Assembly (NCBI GenBank): GCA_944474755.1
Contig: OX104123.1
Coordinates: forward strand, 68,007,898-68,071,897
DNA length: 64,000 nucleotides
Source: Limnoperna fortunei
Taxonomy: Eukaryota; Mollusca; Bivalvia; Mytilida; Modiolidae
Direction of reading: 5' to 3'
In this document: positions 33,441 to 45,700 of the stretch, piece by piece
How the letters are laid out: the number at the start of each line of letters is the position of its first letter
Numbering within the stretch: the stretch's first letter is position 1
Notes under the pieces: generated by a model
The model's input: the letters and a program-made list of their open reading frames with translations, nothing else
Database searches by the model: none
Told to the model about the DNA's origin: nothing
Position numbers and translations under genes: made by a program

Positions 33441-33596
33441 CATTTGTATATCTTAAAATAAATAAAAATCAATATCTTTTATGACTTTATTTTATTATAA
33501 GATATTTAATTTCCTTCTATTTGCTATTGCATTTGACCACTGATTTTAACGATTTTATATACATATAACAGATCCAAATCGTTAAATAGATTTGCA

Positions 33597-33740
33597 ATAT
33601 ACGCTGGACATAGTGCACAGTGTAACAACGGTTTGAGTTCGAATCCCGCTGAGGATATTTGATATTAACCCTGTATTTCTGATTTTTCAGAAATCCGCTG
33701 GATAGATATATGATATGGTTGTCACAATACTTAGACGTTT
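33597..33740 (+). mobile_element. SINE family B (tRNA-like), internally deleted copy
   Basis: It has cgctggacatagtgca, box B gagttcgaatcccgc, then attaaccctgtatttctgat and ggttgtcacaatacttagac. The middle block seen in the 62.4-kb copy is absent. Confidence 0.65.
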
Positions 33741-33937
33741 GTATATAAATTACTTACTGTGACTTTATGACAAGTAACTTTGTCATCCTATATAATATAT
33801 ACAAAAAAATGCTGAATTAGATTACTGTCAAATTAATACGTATTGGTTACGAAAATTCCATCGTCACACGCTAGAACACATGTACTGTGTCTATGTCTAC
33901 GATTCACCCGGGTTAATGAAGCTATATTTTTTAAATA

Positions 33938-34091
33938 GCGGATTTGGCCGAGGGGTCTAGACCGCTGGATATAGTGCAGGCGAATTGGTGCCACAGTGTC
34001 CCAACGGTGTGAGTTCGAATCCCGGTGAGGGTAAGCAAAAATTTGACAGTGTTAAAAATCTAATTCTAACAGTTTTGAGCTTAATTTGTAG

Positions 34092-34122
<31 letters not shown>

Positions 34123-34140
34123 AAAAGAAAGCTGCTAAAC
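33938..34140 (+). mobile_element. SINE family B copy with tRNA-like head
   Basis: The head gcggatttggccgaggggtc matches a class II (Leu/Ser-like) box A, and gagttcgaatcccg matches box B, but the acceptor-stem ends do not pair, so it is not a functional tRNA. The body aagcaaaaatttgacagtg and ctaattctaacag matches the 62.4-kb copy in reverse. It is duplicated at 34742-34940. Confidence 0.75.
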
Positions 34141-34741
34141 CAGTACACTTAGTATAGGATCGACAAATATGATGATACAGCATAAACAAAAAATAATAAT
34201 ATACAAGTCTAGGAGATTATGCAACGATACAAATGACGGTATTTCTTGTCAAAAATTTTGACTGCTTCTCAGTCCGCTAACCGCGGACGTGCCGTGCTGT
34301 TACTTATCTTTGTTCAAATATTCCAACAAAAGTTATCATGGTGACAAATTCATTACGCCAGAAATATATAATTACAGAGGTATAGAAATACAAACAAAAA
34401 TAAATTTACAGTATATCAAAAACAATGTACATGTAGAAAAAAAATACAACATATTTTTAAACAATATGATAGGAAAATTATTGGATTAACCTGGAGGACA
34501 CACCCTCTTCATTACAATTCTAATAAATTTACAAAGTTTTCTAAACACCGGTGCAGATTCTGATGACAACAGATCATTATATTTCAAGATATTAGGATGG
34601 TTTCTGTATTTTGATGCAATATACAACTTATACAAATTAATACGTATTGGTTACGAAAATTCCATCGTCACACGCTAGAACACATGTACTGTGTCTATGT
34701 CTACGATTCACCCGGGTTAATGAAGCTATATTTTTTAAATA

Positions 34742-34893
34742 GCGGATTTGGCCGAGGGGTCTAGACCGCTGGACATAGTGCAGGCGAATTGGTGCCACAG
34801 TGTCCCAACGGTGTGAGTTCGAATCCCGGTGAGGGTAAGCAAAAATTTGACAGTGTTAAAAATCTAATTCTAACAGTTTTGAGCTTAATTTGT

Positions 34894-34927
<34 letters not shown>

Positions 34928-34940
34928 TAAAAGAAAGCTG
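34742..34940 (+). mobile_element. SINE family B, second copy (from the duplication)
   Basis: Same sequence as 33938-34140 with a t-to-c change and a longer (ta)n run. It arose by the 0.8-kb duplication, not by a new insertion. Confidence 0.75.
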
Positions 34941-35435
34941 CTAAACCAGTACACTTAGTATAGGATCGACAAATATGATGATACAGCATAAACAAAAAAT
35001 AATAATATACAAGTCTAGGAGATTATGCAACGATACAAATGACGGTATTTCTTGTCAAAAATTTTGACTGCTTCTCAGTCCGCTAACCGCGGACGTGCCG
35101 TGCTGTTACTTATCTTTGTTCAAATATTCCAACAAAAGTTATCATGGTGACAAATTCATTACGCCAGAAATATATAATTACAGAGGTATAGAAATACAAA
35201 CAAAAATAAATTTACAGTATATCAAAAACAATGTACATGTAGAAAAAAAATACAACATATTTTTAAACAATATGATAGGAAAATTATTGGATTAACCTGG
35301 AGGACACACCCTCTTCATTACAATTCTAATAAATTTACAAAGTTTTCTAAACACCGGTGCAGATTCTGATGACAACAGATCATTATATTTCAAGATATTA
35401 GGATGGTTTCTGTATTTTGATGCAATATACAACTT

Positions 35436-37014
35436 CGTTTCATTAGCGGAACTGGAGCATTCAAACAGATAATGAAACTCGTCCCCTATTTTCCCTTCCC
35501 GAGCATAAAGGACAAAGTCTATCTTCCCTGTTTATTGTCCTCCATCTTCCAACTTCTATAATTAATTTATGGTTACTGGTTCTAAACTAACATAACAAAA
35601 AATTATCATTATCGTGTAATGATTCTAGGAAATTCTCAAATTTAAGTTCTTTTTTAAATAGTTTTATTATTACCTGTTTATAAAATCTTTTTTTTTTGTG
35701 TATAAAAATCATTCCCTAAATTTACATTTTCGAGGTTTATTATGTCGGTCTTTAATTGGTCTTTCATTTTTACCTTTCATCAAAATTAAGCGTTAGGTAA
35801 TTAATAAGCAATTAACGATTAAACAATGCACATTTAATATACAATTACATCACAGAAATCTTACCCCCACGCCTCGTTCTCGGCGAATCTCGTGCGCGAG
35901 ATTTTGGAATTTCGAAATCGTCAATATAAATATCTTCGACGGGCGTATAAAAATTAGAAGAGAAGATTATCACATGCCAAATGACCATTAACTTATCTCA
36001 ATTAAGAAACACTTAAAGGTATTTTGTGTAATTTACCCTTCGAATCGTCTTAGTGTTTTTTCGATGTTTTTCAGCCTCATTATAAACTTTGTAATACAGA
36101 AAATGGTGTCCTTCGCAAATATTTAATGCTCTAAAGTGTACAGCAAAATGTGGGAATCAATCGGAATTGAATATGTGATTGAAAATATTAGTTCTTCCCA
36201 AATGGTGTCATATTTTGTACAGTTTAAGAGGAAATGAGATTTCAACCTGTCCCCATGTGCAGTTAAGAGAGTCGCAAATTTCGTACGTAGAAGTGCTCAT
36301 TTAGCGAGTTACTCCCTAGTCGCAATCTGGTGTGTAATACCTGCCCCAATCGGGTTCCTACGTAGTAGGGAGGCTTTACTTCTTCGTTGTTTGGAAATAT
36401 TTAACGACGTACAATATCGAGTATGCAAGGTTATTTTTTTCCATAATTTTACGACGGCAGAAAATATTTTGAGTAAAAATTTGTTCTTGAATTTTGAGAT
36501 TGGCGGGTGTAATGTGTATGCGTATTGTCCATTGCCGAAGGTACCAATTTCCGCAAATAATCTGGAGTTTTAAAGAAAATCAATTTTTAAAATTATATAA
36601 GTTTGTGGGTCTCTCGCTTGTCTAAGATATTCCCATCCCGTTTCTTCATAAAATTTTTCAATAGAAGTTAATGTAGTACCTCACGTTACATACCCTTAAT
36701 TTCTATTTGAACATTCTCTATTTTATTGACTAAACTTTTTGTTAATGTTGTGTCATATTAAATGTCCATATTCCAATAAAGGTCTAATAAAGAAAAGGAA
36801 CATTTTATCTAAAACGAACCGATCAAGATTAAGTCGAAATTTGCGAAGAACTATTCTAGTGTCAAGCCTTATTACTATGTAACTCTTGTATGTCCTTATT
36901 ATTCATAAGCAGAGAGAGCGGTACGTTTTTATGTCCTCTGTGGATTAAATTTGACTAGCCACTTATTTGACCTTAAGTATATATTTTAAAGATCACTATT
37001 CTGTTGGTTTTTAT
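35436..37014. other. gene-free stretch, nothing recognised
   Basis: AT-rich with short unrelated open frames only. 36391-36573 is open for 60 codons without recognisable motifs or splice context. Confidence 0.5.
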
Positions 37015-37225
37015 GTTTGAGTAGGGAAAAATGCCACTTACGGCATTTTTTTCAATTATATCATGGCGTGCAGTTCATTATTTGCCCAGAACATCGAGTA
37101 AAAAATGGCAGACGTTGTTAACCCTGCAGTAAAGTTCGAAGCCGCCACAACTGTTTTGAAAGGTCACGTTATCAATAGTGGACGACTAAATAACCTTAAC
37201 TACTTGACCAGCAAGTCCGCCTTTC
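37015..37225 (-). mobile_element. decayed full-length SINE family A
   Basis: The order tail (atgccacttacggc), core (atatcatggcgtgcagt), agttcgaa box-B complement and head (atcaatagtggacgact, ttgaccagcaag) is kept, but divergence is high. Confidence 0.65.
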
Positions 37226-37425
37226 CAGTGTTAATCAATATTTATATAAATATTGATGATAAAAGTTTATAAACATGGGAAATCCCTTTTGACATATGAC
37301 AATGGTGATGATAGAATTCATTGCGAAATGTCTATTTGCAAATCTGTTTAACTTTCAACTAACAGCTCGACACTGACACTGGAGTCTATTACGATTGAAA
37401 CAAAACAACGAGTATATCTGTCCAG

Positions 37426-37501
37426 CATCCTCACAAGTCAGGGTTTCTGTGTCCTCATGCGTCCACACATGTGGACACAGAAACCCTGACTTGTGAGGAT
37501 G
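37426..37501. mobile_element. 76-bp perfect hairpin with 9-bp target duplication
   Basis: 29-bp arms 37426-37454 and 37473-37501 are exact complements (catcctcacaagtcaggg at the left). The 18-bp loop contains its own gtccac/gtggac palindrome running into the right arm. The direct repeat tctgtccag flanks it at 37417-37425 and 37502-37510. It is best read as a tiny foldback insertion. Confidence 0.88.
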
Positions 37502-37819
37502 TCTGTCCAGTTGATTTCTTTAGCTTCAAAAATGCCAAGTAGGAAATCTCGTTTGTTACTTCACGCCGATTTTAACCGTAAGTAATAAGAAGCGTGTCAC
37601 AGAAACAGCCTTCCTGTTAACCCTATATCACCACTTTGTTCATAAATTTTGTTCCTGCTGCATATCGACTTGCTGTATGTTTTGGGGATTTTCCCCCTTT
37701 TTTAAATTATAAGCTTTGTATTTGCTTTTTTTGTTTTATAAAGTATGCCGGTGAATACCAAGTTGTCGTGTTTTCACCATTTTGTTCAGTTTTTAACGTT
37801 CAAATCATTAATTATATAC

Positions 37820-38070
37820 AATATAGGATGGTAGGAAGAGCGGGTAATGTTATTAATCACTGGCGTGTCTGCACTAAGGTTTCGAGTGCGAGTCTTATTG
37901 CTAGTTGAGTTGGGTGTGGTAAACTGTAACCATATTTGACAAAGATTGCCAGTTTTCTTGCCGAAGCTTGGGGTTTCATCGGATACTTTGCTATTCTTTC
38001 GCAAAAACCTGTGTCATGATAAAGCTGTGAAATTGCTGAACGTATCATTAAATTCCATTCAATGAAAACA
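37820..38070 (+). mobile_element. decayed SINE family A
   Basis: Traces of a head (gcgagtcttattgc), then tttgacaaagattgccagtt, gaagcttggggtttcatcgg, catgataaagctgtgaaatt and a decayed tail. Its core resembles the decayed copy fused to the MULE fragment at 4264-4312. Confidence 0.65.
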
Positions 38071-38668
38071 AACACAAATCTACAATATATATGTTTTTAC
38101 CATGCATTTTGTTTGTATGGGACATTTTTTCTAGTCGGGCTGGATTTGAATACCAAAGTGTTTGCACGCCGTTTAGAAGGTGTAACTTAAGAAAACTGTC
38201 ATGTTCCCAAATCCCATAAAATAAATAAAAATAAATCATACATGGTAGTTTCGGTTTTGTTTTAACAAAGATGTGTCCATGTTGTACCTTTAAGACAGCA
38301 ACCTCTGCTGATTTAACACAAATGTACCTCAGAGTAATGAATAAGATACACAAGATAGAAATATTCACTTCCAACATTTTACTTAATATTGCAATATATT
38401 TGCAGATTTCGTTTTATTTATCCATCTACAAAAACTAGTCGGTTAATAGAGGCTTTTCTTTTCTGTCGAGTGAAGAATATTTTCTCGCAGAACTGTAAAC
38501 ATACCTTTATTCACCCTGACTGAATTCAAAAGATAGTAGTCAACGATGGAGAGGACACGGAGGGTCATTTATTTCGTCGGCAGGGAAAAAATCCAGCCCT
38601 CATATCAATGGTAATGTATACATGTATACTATTTTTTTCGGCCTTAAAATCTCATGGAAAGTTGACTA
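38071..38668. other. gene-free stretch, nothing recognised
   Basis: No supported exon or repeat. A 109-codon minus frame (38048-38377) has no motif, signal or splice support. Confidence 0.45.
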
Positions 38669-38826
38669 GACTTGCCACAAGTCCCTTTAATTTTTTGCTA
38701 AAAGAGAAATACATCTTTATTAGCATTTCCTATACTAACCATGTGTGTACACAAGTGGATAGTATAGGAAATGTTGATAAAGACGTATCTCACTATTAGC
38801 AAAAAAGGTACTTGTGGCAAGTCTAA
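38669..38826. mobile_element. foldback element, about 158 bp
   Basis: Arms of about 65 bp are inverted: gacttgccacaagt, ttttttgctaa, agcatttcctatac at the left and gtataggaaatg, attagcaaaaaa, acttgtggcaagtc at the right, with a 22-bp loop. Confidence 0.85.
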
Positions 38827-39468
38827 AAGTTTACATGAATGCGTGCTTTGAAAAAAAAATGTTACAGATACAATATAGCTAATAGTTTATTTTAACATCC
38901 TAAGTTTTTGATTCAAAGATATCCCGTAGTAGTAATTAGAAATAATTAACCTTCAGGGGGTCTAATAATGCTTATCTTTAAGAGCTCGTTACGTTGGTTA
39001 AGCAATAAATGTTCTCTACGTCTTTTCACACGATGTAATTGTTTCTAAATCTTTATTATCTTATTGAAAGTTCAATAGAAACAAAGGCATTAACGCAATG
39101 TATCATATTTTATACGATGATAACTTGTGGGATTATTAAACTTGGTTTTCGAATTGTTATTTCCAGGGCATTAAGATCAGCGTAACATTTAAATCATAAC
39201 CAACATTGCAAACACAAATTCTAATATGGCTTTATTTAAATGATAAGCCTATAAAATGAGCATATTTAAACCTTTTTCGGAGGCTACTTAATTTTTTGAA
39301 ATATATAATCAAGAAGTAACTATTAAAAAAATCCAGTTAAATACAACTGATTTTGACTCAACATCAAAAGAATTGGAAACATTCCATTTTTTAATTTATC
39401 CTCTTAAAATAAAACTAAATGTAACAAAATTTGAGGGGAACATGTATCAATGCAATGAAATTATATCT

Positions 39469-39575
<107 letters not shown>

Positions 39576-39649
39576 CACCAATAGTTGAGAGAAGACCGAT
39601 TCCTACTTAATATTTTAAGTGATTAAATAGATTTTTAAGATAGGTTTGA

Positions 39650-39653
39650 TTTG

Positions 39654-39688
<35 letters not shown>

Positions 39689-39740
39689 TACGTCCAGCGA
39701 GCAGTTTTTCAGTTATATTCAGGACGGGAACAAGTTAACA
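39650..39740 (-). mobile_element. LINE 3'-end fragment with (caat)n tail
   Basis: Read on minus it has cgtcctgaatataactgaaa, gctcgctggacgtaaatc and (aatc)n, the same 3' end as the LINE at 31940-33434. Only the last 90 bp or so were inserted. Confidence 0.75.
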
Positions 39741-39823
39741 AACAATACATCAATAAAAAAAGGGGTGAGATGGGACACGGAACACAATTTTGACTGCCAC
39801 TGGAAAAGTACGTCTTAGACCTC

Positions 39824-40314
39824 ACAACGAAGGTTTCCTAAGACCATCATAACAGATATGTCATAACTATTTCCTTAAGTGTTCTTCCAAGAGGTACAGT
39901 ATTTATTAAAAATTGATATAAAGTTATCAGAATCTAAATGTGAACTGCAGTAAGAAAAGTAAATCAACGTTTTATAAGTACATACAAACAGATATACATT
40001 TATATGTAAAATAAATTAGTACAAATTAAAACGTAAAATGTCACTTATATGCAGCCACTTTGTAATTGATAAGTCGGTGCTATTTAGCAATCCTTCCAAT
40101 GAAAATTTAAAAATTAAAAATGATTGTTTTAAACTAAAACAATCCTAAGACCATCTTAGGAAACTTATTTCATTGTACTAAAGTTAGAATGAAAATTATG
40201 ACATGTACATGTCATAAATTGCGACATCTTCAGATACACGAATTATGACGAAATTTATCCTAAGATGGTATTGGGATATTTCTTATTCCTAAGACACCTT
40301 CGATGACAGGGCCT
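39824..40314. mobile_element. possible MITE with cctaaga/tcttagg ends
   Basis: The left end acaacgaaggtttcctaaga and right end cctaagacaccttcgatgac are imperfect inverted repeats of about 20 bp. tcctaagaccatcttagg lies inside. Related ends occur at about 43790-43930. Confidence 0.5.
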
Positions 40315-40391
40315 CAGAATGTAACATCCCCCGGACCCCCCTAGTTATTTTGTGAATATACAATGTAACTATTCTAGTTACTCCCCTGTTT
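40311..40391 (-). mobile_element. end fragment of the caggggcg MITE family
   Basis: Read on minus it has caggggagtaactagaatag, ttcacaaaataactagggg and gtccggggg, which parallels 11304-11370. The other terminus is missing. Confidence 0.6.
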
Positions 40392-40674
40392 TTTTGGATG
40401 GTCATAGGTCATTAAATTTGTTGTCCTAAAGTTATGATGAAAATTGGGACACATCCTAACAACAGAGGTGTGCGATGAACCTACTTAAGACAACGATTTA
40501 TCTTAAGACTAGCTAAGATAGGGTTGTGTCCTTAAATAGTATCATTAAACAGGTCACAGTTATCTAATTTGTCCAATTACAAGTAAAATAAAATAATCAT
40601 AAAATAAAGGTTAAACTGTTCATTTATACCACTTTATTAACATTATTAAAATTGTGATCCTCTAGGTATGTCTG

Positions 40675-40675
<1 letters not shown>

Positions 40676-40720
<45 letters not shown>

Positions 40721-40722
40721 TA
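40676..40722. repeat. (TCAA)n microsatellite
   Basis: About eleven tcaa units, possibly the tail of an old LINE/SINE insertion. Confidence 0.9.
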
Positions 40723-42897
40723 ATCGAATTTCCCACCGGCCGACCTATTCGGAACGGACTATACAGTATGCTGAAAGGGCTGTGTTTTTGTTTTGATTTT
40801 GTTCACAAAGTACAAGTAGCTTTTCCATTTTTCTATTTTTATTTATTAATTACTTATTTAAATAATTAAAATTATGTATTCTGCAACCTTAATTTAAACC
40901 ATAATAATACTTTACTTTAACTTTCTGACTTCTCAAAGCGTATAAATGACGGCATATTAGAACTAAACTTTAATATTGCAAAGAACACAGCTATTATTTA
41001 ATATAATATTAAAATTTTAATATATATTGCATTCTCACTGAATTTTTTAACACTATAAATAATGTCAGACAATGAGAACTCTAATTTGCAAAAGTTCAAC
41101 AATAAGGAATAGAACTGGCCAAGTTTCATCACCGCCAGTGCAATAATTTTTTTTATTTTAAGCTAATTAGCTATGTATCACCACTTCAAAACGTTCACAG
41201 CTCATAAAAGTAAATGTAAACAATGTCCACAATAATTGGATTTGATTAACCTCTCTCATGTCCCATAAAGTAGAAACCATTTGATATCGCAATCATTATT
41301 CTGTTTAGAAGCCTTTGGCAGGGAGTGCAAACTTTACTGGTAAGTAAAAATTTTGTCTTCCATTACTTCTTTTAAATATGTATACATCAACGAAAACGCA
41401 ACAACAAAAAAATTGTCGATTGCGTCTACATTTAATTACTATATGTATATTAATTTAAATTCTCTTACTGGGAGATAAAGCATAGTCAAATACATCACAG
41501 AGTTTACAATAATGCGTAATCCAATACACCACAAACATAGTACAATTATCAACATAAAAGTATACTTTTATGTATTCAATAATTCTAATGAAATAATAAA
41601 TTGTGACTACATATAATTTTTCTTTAAAGTATGAAAATTTACAATAACTGGTATTTTTGCTACACGTTACGATGAAAATTATTTTTGAATAATTATATTT
41701 TTTAAAGATTGAAATCGCTTAGTGTATAATCTTCGTTTAAATATTAATAACAAATATTTTTAGTTCTCTCGTTTTGTATTGGGGTTAAGGAGACGATTGG
41801 CAGTCTTTATTAAATAAAACGTAAAAATGTATCTCTAAATCTCTAAATATTAAAACACGTGTATATAACATCACTTTCTATAAATATTTTTTTTAATTGT
41901 ATTTTTATTTTGTATTTACACTTAACTGGTTGTATCTTATTCTATCTGAAAATTTAGGTTAACTCATTAATATGATTTTAAAAATAAAACATGTCGTTAA
42001 TTGTAAAAAAATATATAATATATCATACAAAGGTTATAAACAATAATATCTTAAAACCATAACTGTAATTTGGCACTATAGACAATGCAAGAAAAAAAAA
42101 CTTGTGGGAAATGTTAACAAACGTATGTTTTATTAGAGTATTTATTGGAAAGTAGTCTTGTAAAAGAATATAAAAATTAAACCTTCCAGAGATCTCCCGT
42201 ACTGATTTAGTGTGGACAAAATTGACTTTATCAACGATTTAATTACTGCAACAGATGAGAATGACATTACACATAAACTTTTCTGTCAGGCTGCTATAAA
42301 TCTGTTAAATTGTTTGGTGCCTTATCTTAAAAATGTCAGTGACTATGTATTTAGATATGTACTATTTCTTAATTCCAAAACTATTTTGAAAACTGAAGAC
42401 TTTGTATAAAATTGCGACATAAAGGTTAATCCATGCGGCCACCACTTTTGATAATAATAAGGACAATTTTAGGACTGACATAAGGCTTTCAACAAAGCTA
42501 TATTACTGTGCAGTGCTATCTTATGATTGTTCTACCAGGGATTATCTTAGGACCATCCTAGTAAATATTTAAAAATGAAAGTCATTATTTGAGAAAAAGA
42601 TATGTACAATTTTTAATGATATTATAATAGTTTTATAATTCATTCTAAATATTGACCTCAGTAAAGCTATGATTATATTAAAAATATCTTTCAAAGACAG
42701 AAACTTGTATGCCGGCATACACGTTACATTTCAATCAACATATTATTTGAAGTAAAAAAAAAATTCGTTTGAAGTGGGACCGTTCTAATTTTTCAGTTAG
42801 GTTTTAAACGGAATTGTATGCGGCGATAAATTTTTTAAAGTTATTTTATTTCGTAACTTACCCTATAATAAAAATCTTAAATTATACATTCATTATT
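40723..42897. other. AT-rich gene-free stretch
   Basis: No exon, repeat unit or RNA gene that I can support. A short open frame at 42212-42409 (65 codons, opening on gtg) has no recognisable features. Confidence 0.5.
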
Positions 42898-45012
42898 TTG
42901 AACGAATAAACATATCGATGTTATTATTTTAACTCATTCTGAAAGATAATAACAATTTCTACGTAATGAATATTAAATGATTTTAAATCTTCTTGATTAA
43001 CATTATTTAAAACTTGACCAGAAGGTTTTTTCTCTACCAAAATTGAACACGATTTTTCAACTTTGGTACTAAATTGTGTTTAACTTATTAAACAGTCAAA
43101 AGTGGTAAACATATTCCTCTAGTAAATTTAAAAGCAAATTTAGTGATTTGTAACTCAATTTTATTTATAAATGGAAGAATTGCAAAAGTTGACTGGAATG
43201 GTGGCCCATTGATGTTTTATGCACATTAAAATTTAACTTTGAACTCAATTTGTAAAAATGTACAAAAATTAGTTATTAGAAATAATAACTAATGTACTTC
43301 GAGTATGTTTGTATTTGTATGCTAATGTTTTTGTTTATAATGTTATTATGTTGCTTTGACCAATATGGGTGTAATTTGCAATAAAGAATTTAGAATTATT
43401 CACGATGGGCGATATATATATGATTTCTAAGTTATGTTTATTTAGTAATCGTTCTGTTGACTTGATTAACATTACAAACCGATTTTAAGACTTATTATTG
43501 TAGGCTTTTTGTTTTGTGTGAACATTTATCTAATTTATTTTTAAGGGCGGGAGTGTTACTTTGATAAAGCAAAAGTATTTTCTGTTTCGCACTACAGTAA
43601 AGTATTAGGTATTAAGGATTATCTCTCCTAAAAATAACTAATTAATAGACAAAATAAGATTTTTTTAAAATCTATTATTTATGATTTTTTTCAAAATTGT
43701 CGTAATGTCTCCTTATTGCATGAAAGCATTGTCATATATGCTCTTTTGTACAAAATTTGGGACACATTTGACTTGAGAATATCTTAAAGACAAATACTTA
43801 GTTATCAACGATTTACTATAAAATTAAGAGATTTCATAACTTTCGTTGACTTGGGGTCATTGGGACATGCCTAACAGCATCCTAAGACATATACTAGTCC
43901 TAAGATACTTTCGTTGACATAGCCCCTGGCGTAGCCACATTTAAATATCCTAGAAATAAAATAGTTAAATTAACACAACAGAAAATAGCTTTTCTTATCA
44001 TGAAGTTCGAGTCTGCATGGTTTTTATTTTTTTTTTATCTTTGTTATTCAATTAAAAAGATGTATAATTGAAGGATGAAAAAAGAATTTACTTAATTCAC
44101 GATCTCTTTAAATATCATTTCATACATATCATAAAAAAAATAATACAATAAAAGAAACTCACTACATAAAAATTAAAAGCCTGACACAACAAATATATAT
44201 AATTATATTTAGCATGTTTTCTATGGGCAGCCATTCGGGCAAAAAATATCAACATTTAAAAAAATGACTGTAAACCGTAAACTCACACACAACAATAAAA
44301 AAAAACAAAAAAAAAAACAAAAAACAAAACAAAACAAAACAAAAAACAAACAAACAAACATAAATTGTTTACAAACAAACAAACATAAAATTTTACCAAC
44401 AGACGTTAAAAGATAAAAACAGATGTTACCGTTAAGAACAGACAACCATTTAGACAAAAACGTATACAATTTTAGATACAGACGATAAGCTAAAAACAGA
44501 TATAAAATTTCAATAAAAAACCTTTTTAGAAAACAGACGGAAAAATACGAAAACAGACGCTAGAGGTCGTGGCAACGCTTTTCGGAAGTCCATAATCTGC
44601 GGAAGGGTGGGAAAACCGGAAGATTTTTTGTATATTTTTGGATATAACTTTTGAACGAATAAACATATCGATGTTATTTTAACTCATTCTGAAAGATAAT
44701 AACAATTTTTTACGTAATGAATATTAAATGAATTTAAATCTTCTTGATTAACATTATTTAAAACTTGACCAGAAGGTTTTTTCTCTACCAAAATTGAACA
44801 CGATTTTTCAACTTTGGTACTAAATTGTGTTTAACTTATTAAACAGTCAAAAGTGGTAAACATATTCCTTTAGTAAATTTAATAGCAAATTTAGTGATAT
44901 GTAACTCAATTTTATTATTATAAATGGAAGAATTGCAAAAGTTGACCGGAATGGTGGCTCATTGATATTTATGCTCATTAAAAATTTAACTTTGAACTCA
45001 ATTTGTAAAAAT
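42898..45012. repeat. direct copies of a 0.36-kb dispersed repeat
   Basis: 42898-43262 and 44653-45012 share gaataaacatatcgatgtta, cattctgaaagataataaca and ccagaaggttttttctctac in the same order, with small indels. The 45013-45700 region carries further diverged pieces (gccaaactccg, tggagtattacgta). Between the copies lie a decayed element end (43790-43930) and an (aaac)n-rich stretch (44300-44390). Confidence 0.75.
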
Positions 45013-45700
45013 GTACAAAACTCCGGTCAAAATTCGTTAATATATTCCTTTAGTAATAATTATAGCAAATCCATTGATATATTAATTAAATTTGTTCATA
45101 AAATTGTCCGTTGGAGTATTACGTAGGGTGAAATTTCAACTTTGGACTCAATTTGTAAAAGCATGCCAAACTCCGATCAATATTAGTAAAAATAATACTT
45201 TTTAAAGAGCAGAAGTATTTTTCTTATTCATAGAGAATATATTATTACCAATACACTGATATCCAACTATTTAATTTAAAGGGAAACCTGGGACAAGTTT
45301 TCTGAATCCTCATATCGAGTATCTAAACTATGTCAGCTTAATTACTGGAAAAAATGTTGACGGAAGGGTGGTCCGTTGGAGTATTACGTACCGTGACATT
45401 TCAGCTTTGGACTCAATATGTAAAAGAATGCAAAACTGCGCTCAACATATTCCTCTAGGAACTTTTAAAGCAAATTCATTGATATATAAAGTATAATATG
45501 TATAAGGAAAGATCAATATATTTAAACTTATCAAAACATTGGTTCGTAAGATTTTTCACAACACGTTAGCTCAAATAAAAAACAACTTAAAAAGCACAGA
45601 AGTATTTTTCAAATTCTTAGAGATTATTTTATTTCCAATTCATTGATATACAAGAATTTAATTTAAGGCGAAACCTCAGATAGCGAGAGTATCTAAACTA

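Larger units (their letters stand above)
33829..35435. repeat. 0.8-kb direct tandem duplication
   Basis: 33829-34632 and 34633-35435 are near identical at an offset of 804-806 bp. The few differences include ggatatag/ggacatag and the length of the (ta)n run. Each copy holds a SINE-B head. A 66-codon open frame (34289 and 35095, both opening on gtg) is duplicated with it and shows no recognisable features. It may be a recent duplication or an assembly artefact. Confidence 0.93.

Noticed and set aside
33938..34032. A tRNA gene of Leu/Ser type
   Set aside because: Boxes A and B fit, but the ends do not form an acceptor stem and the body continues as a SINE found elsewhere in the window.
37636..38377. 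Short hydrophobic plus and minus frames
   Set aside because: Part overlaps a decayed SINE; the rest has no motif or splice support.
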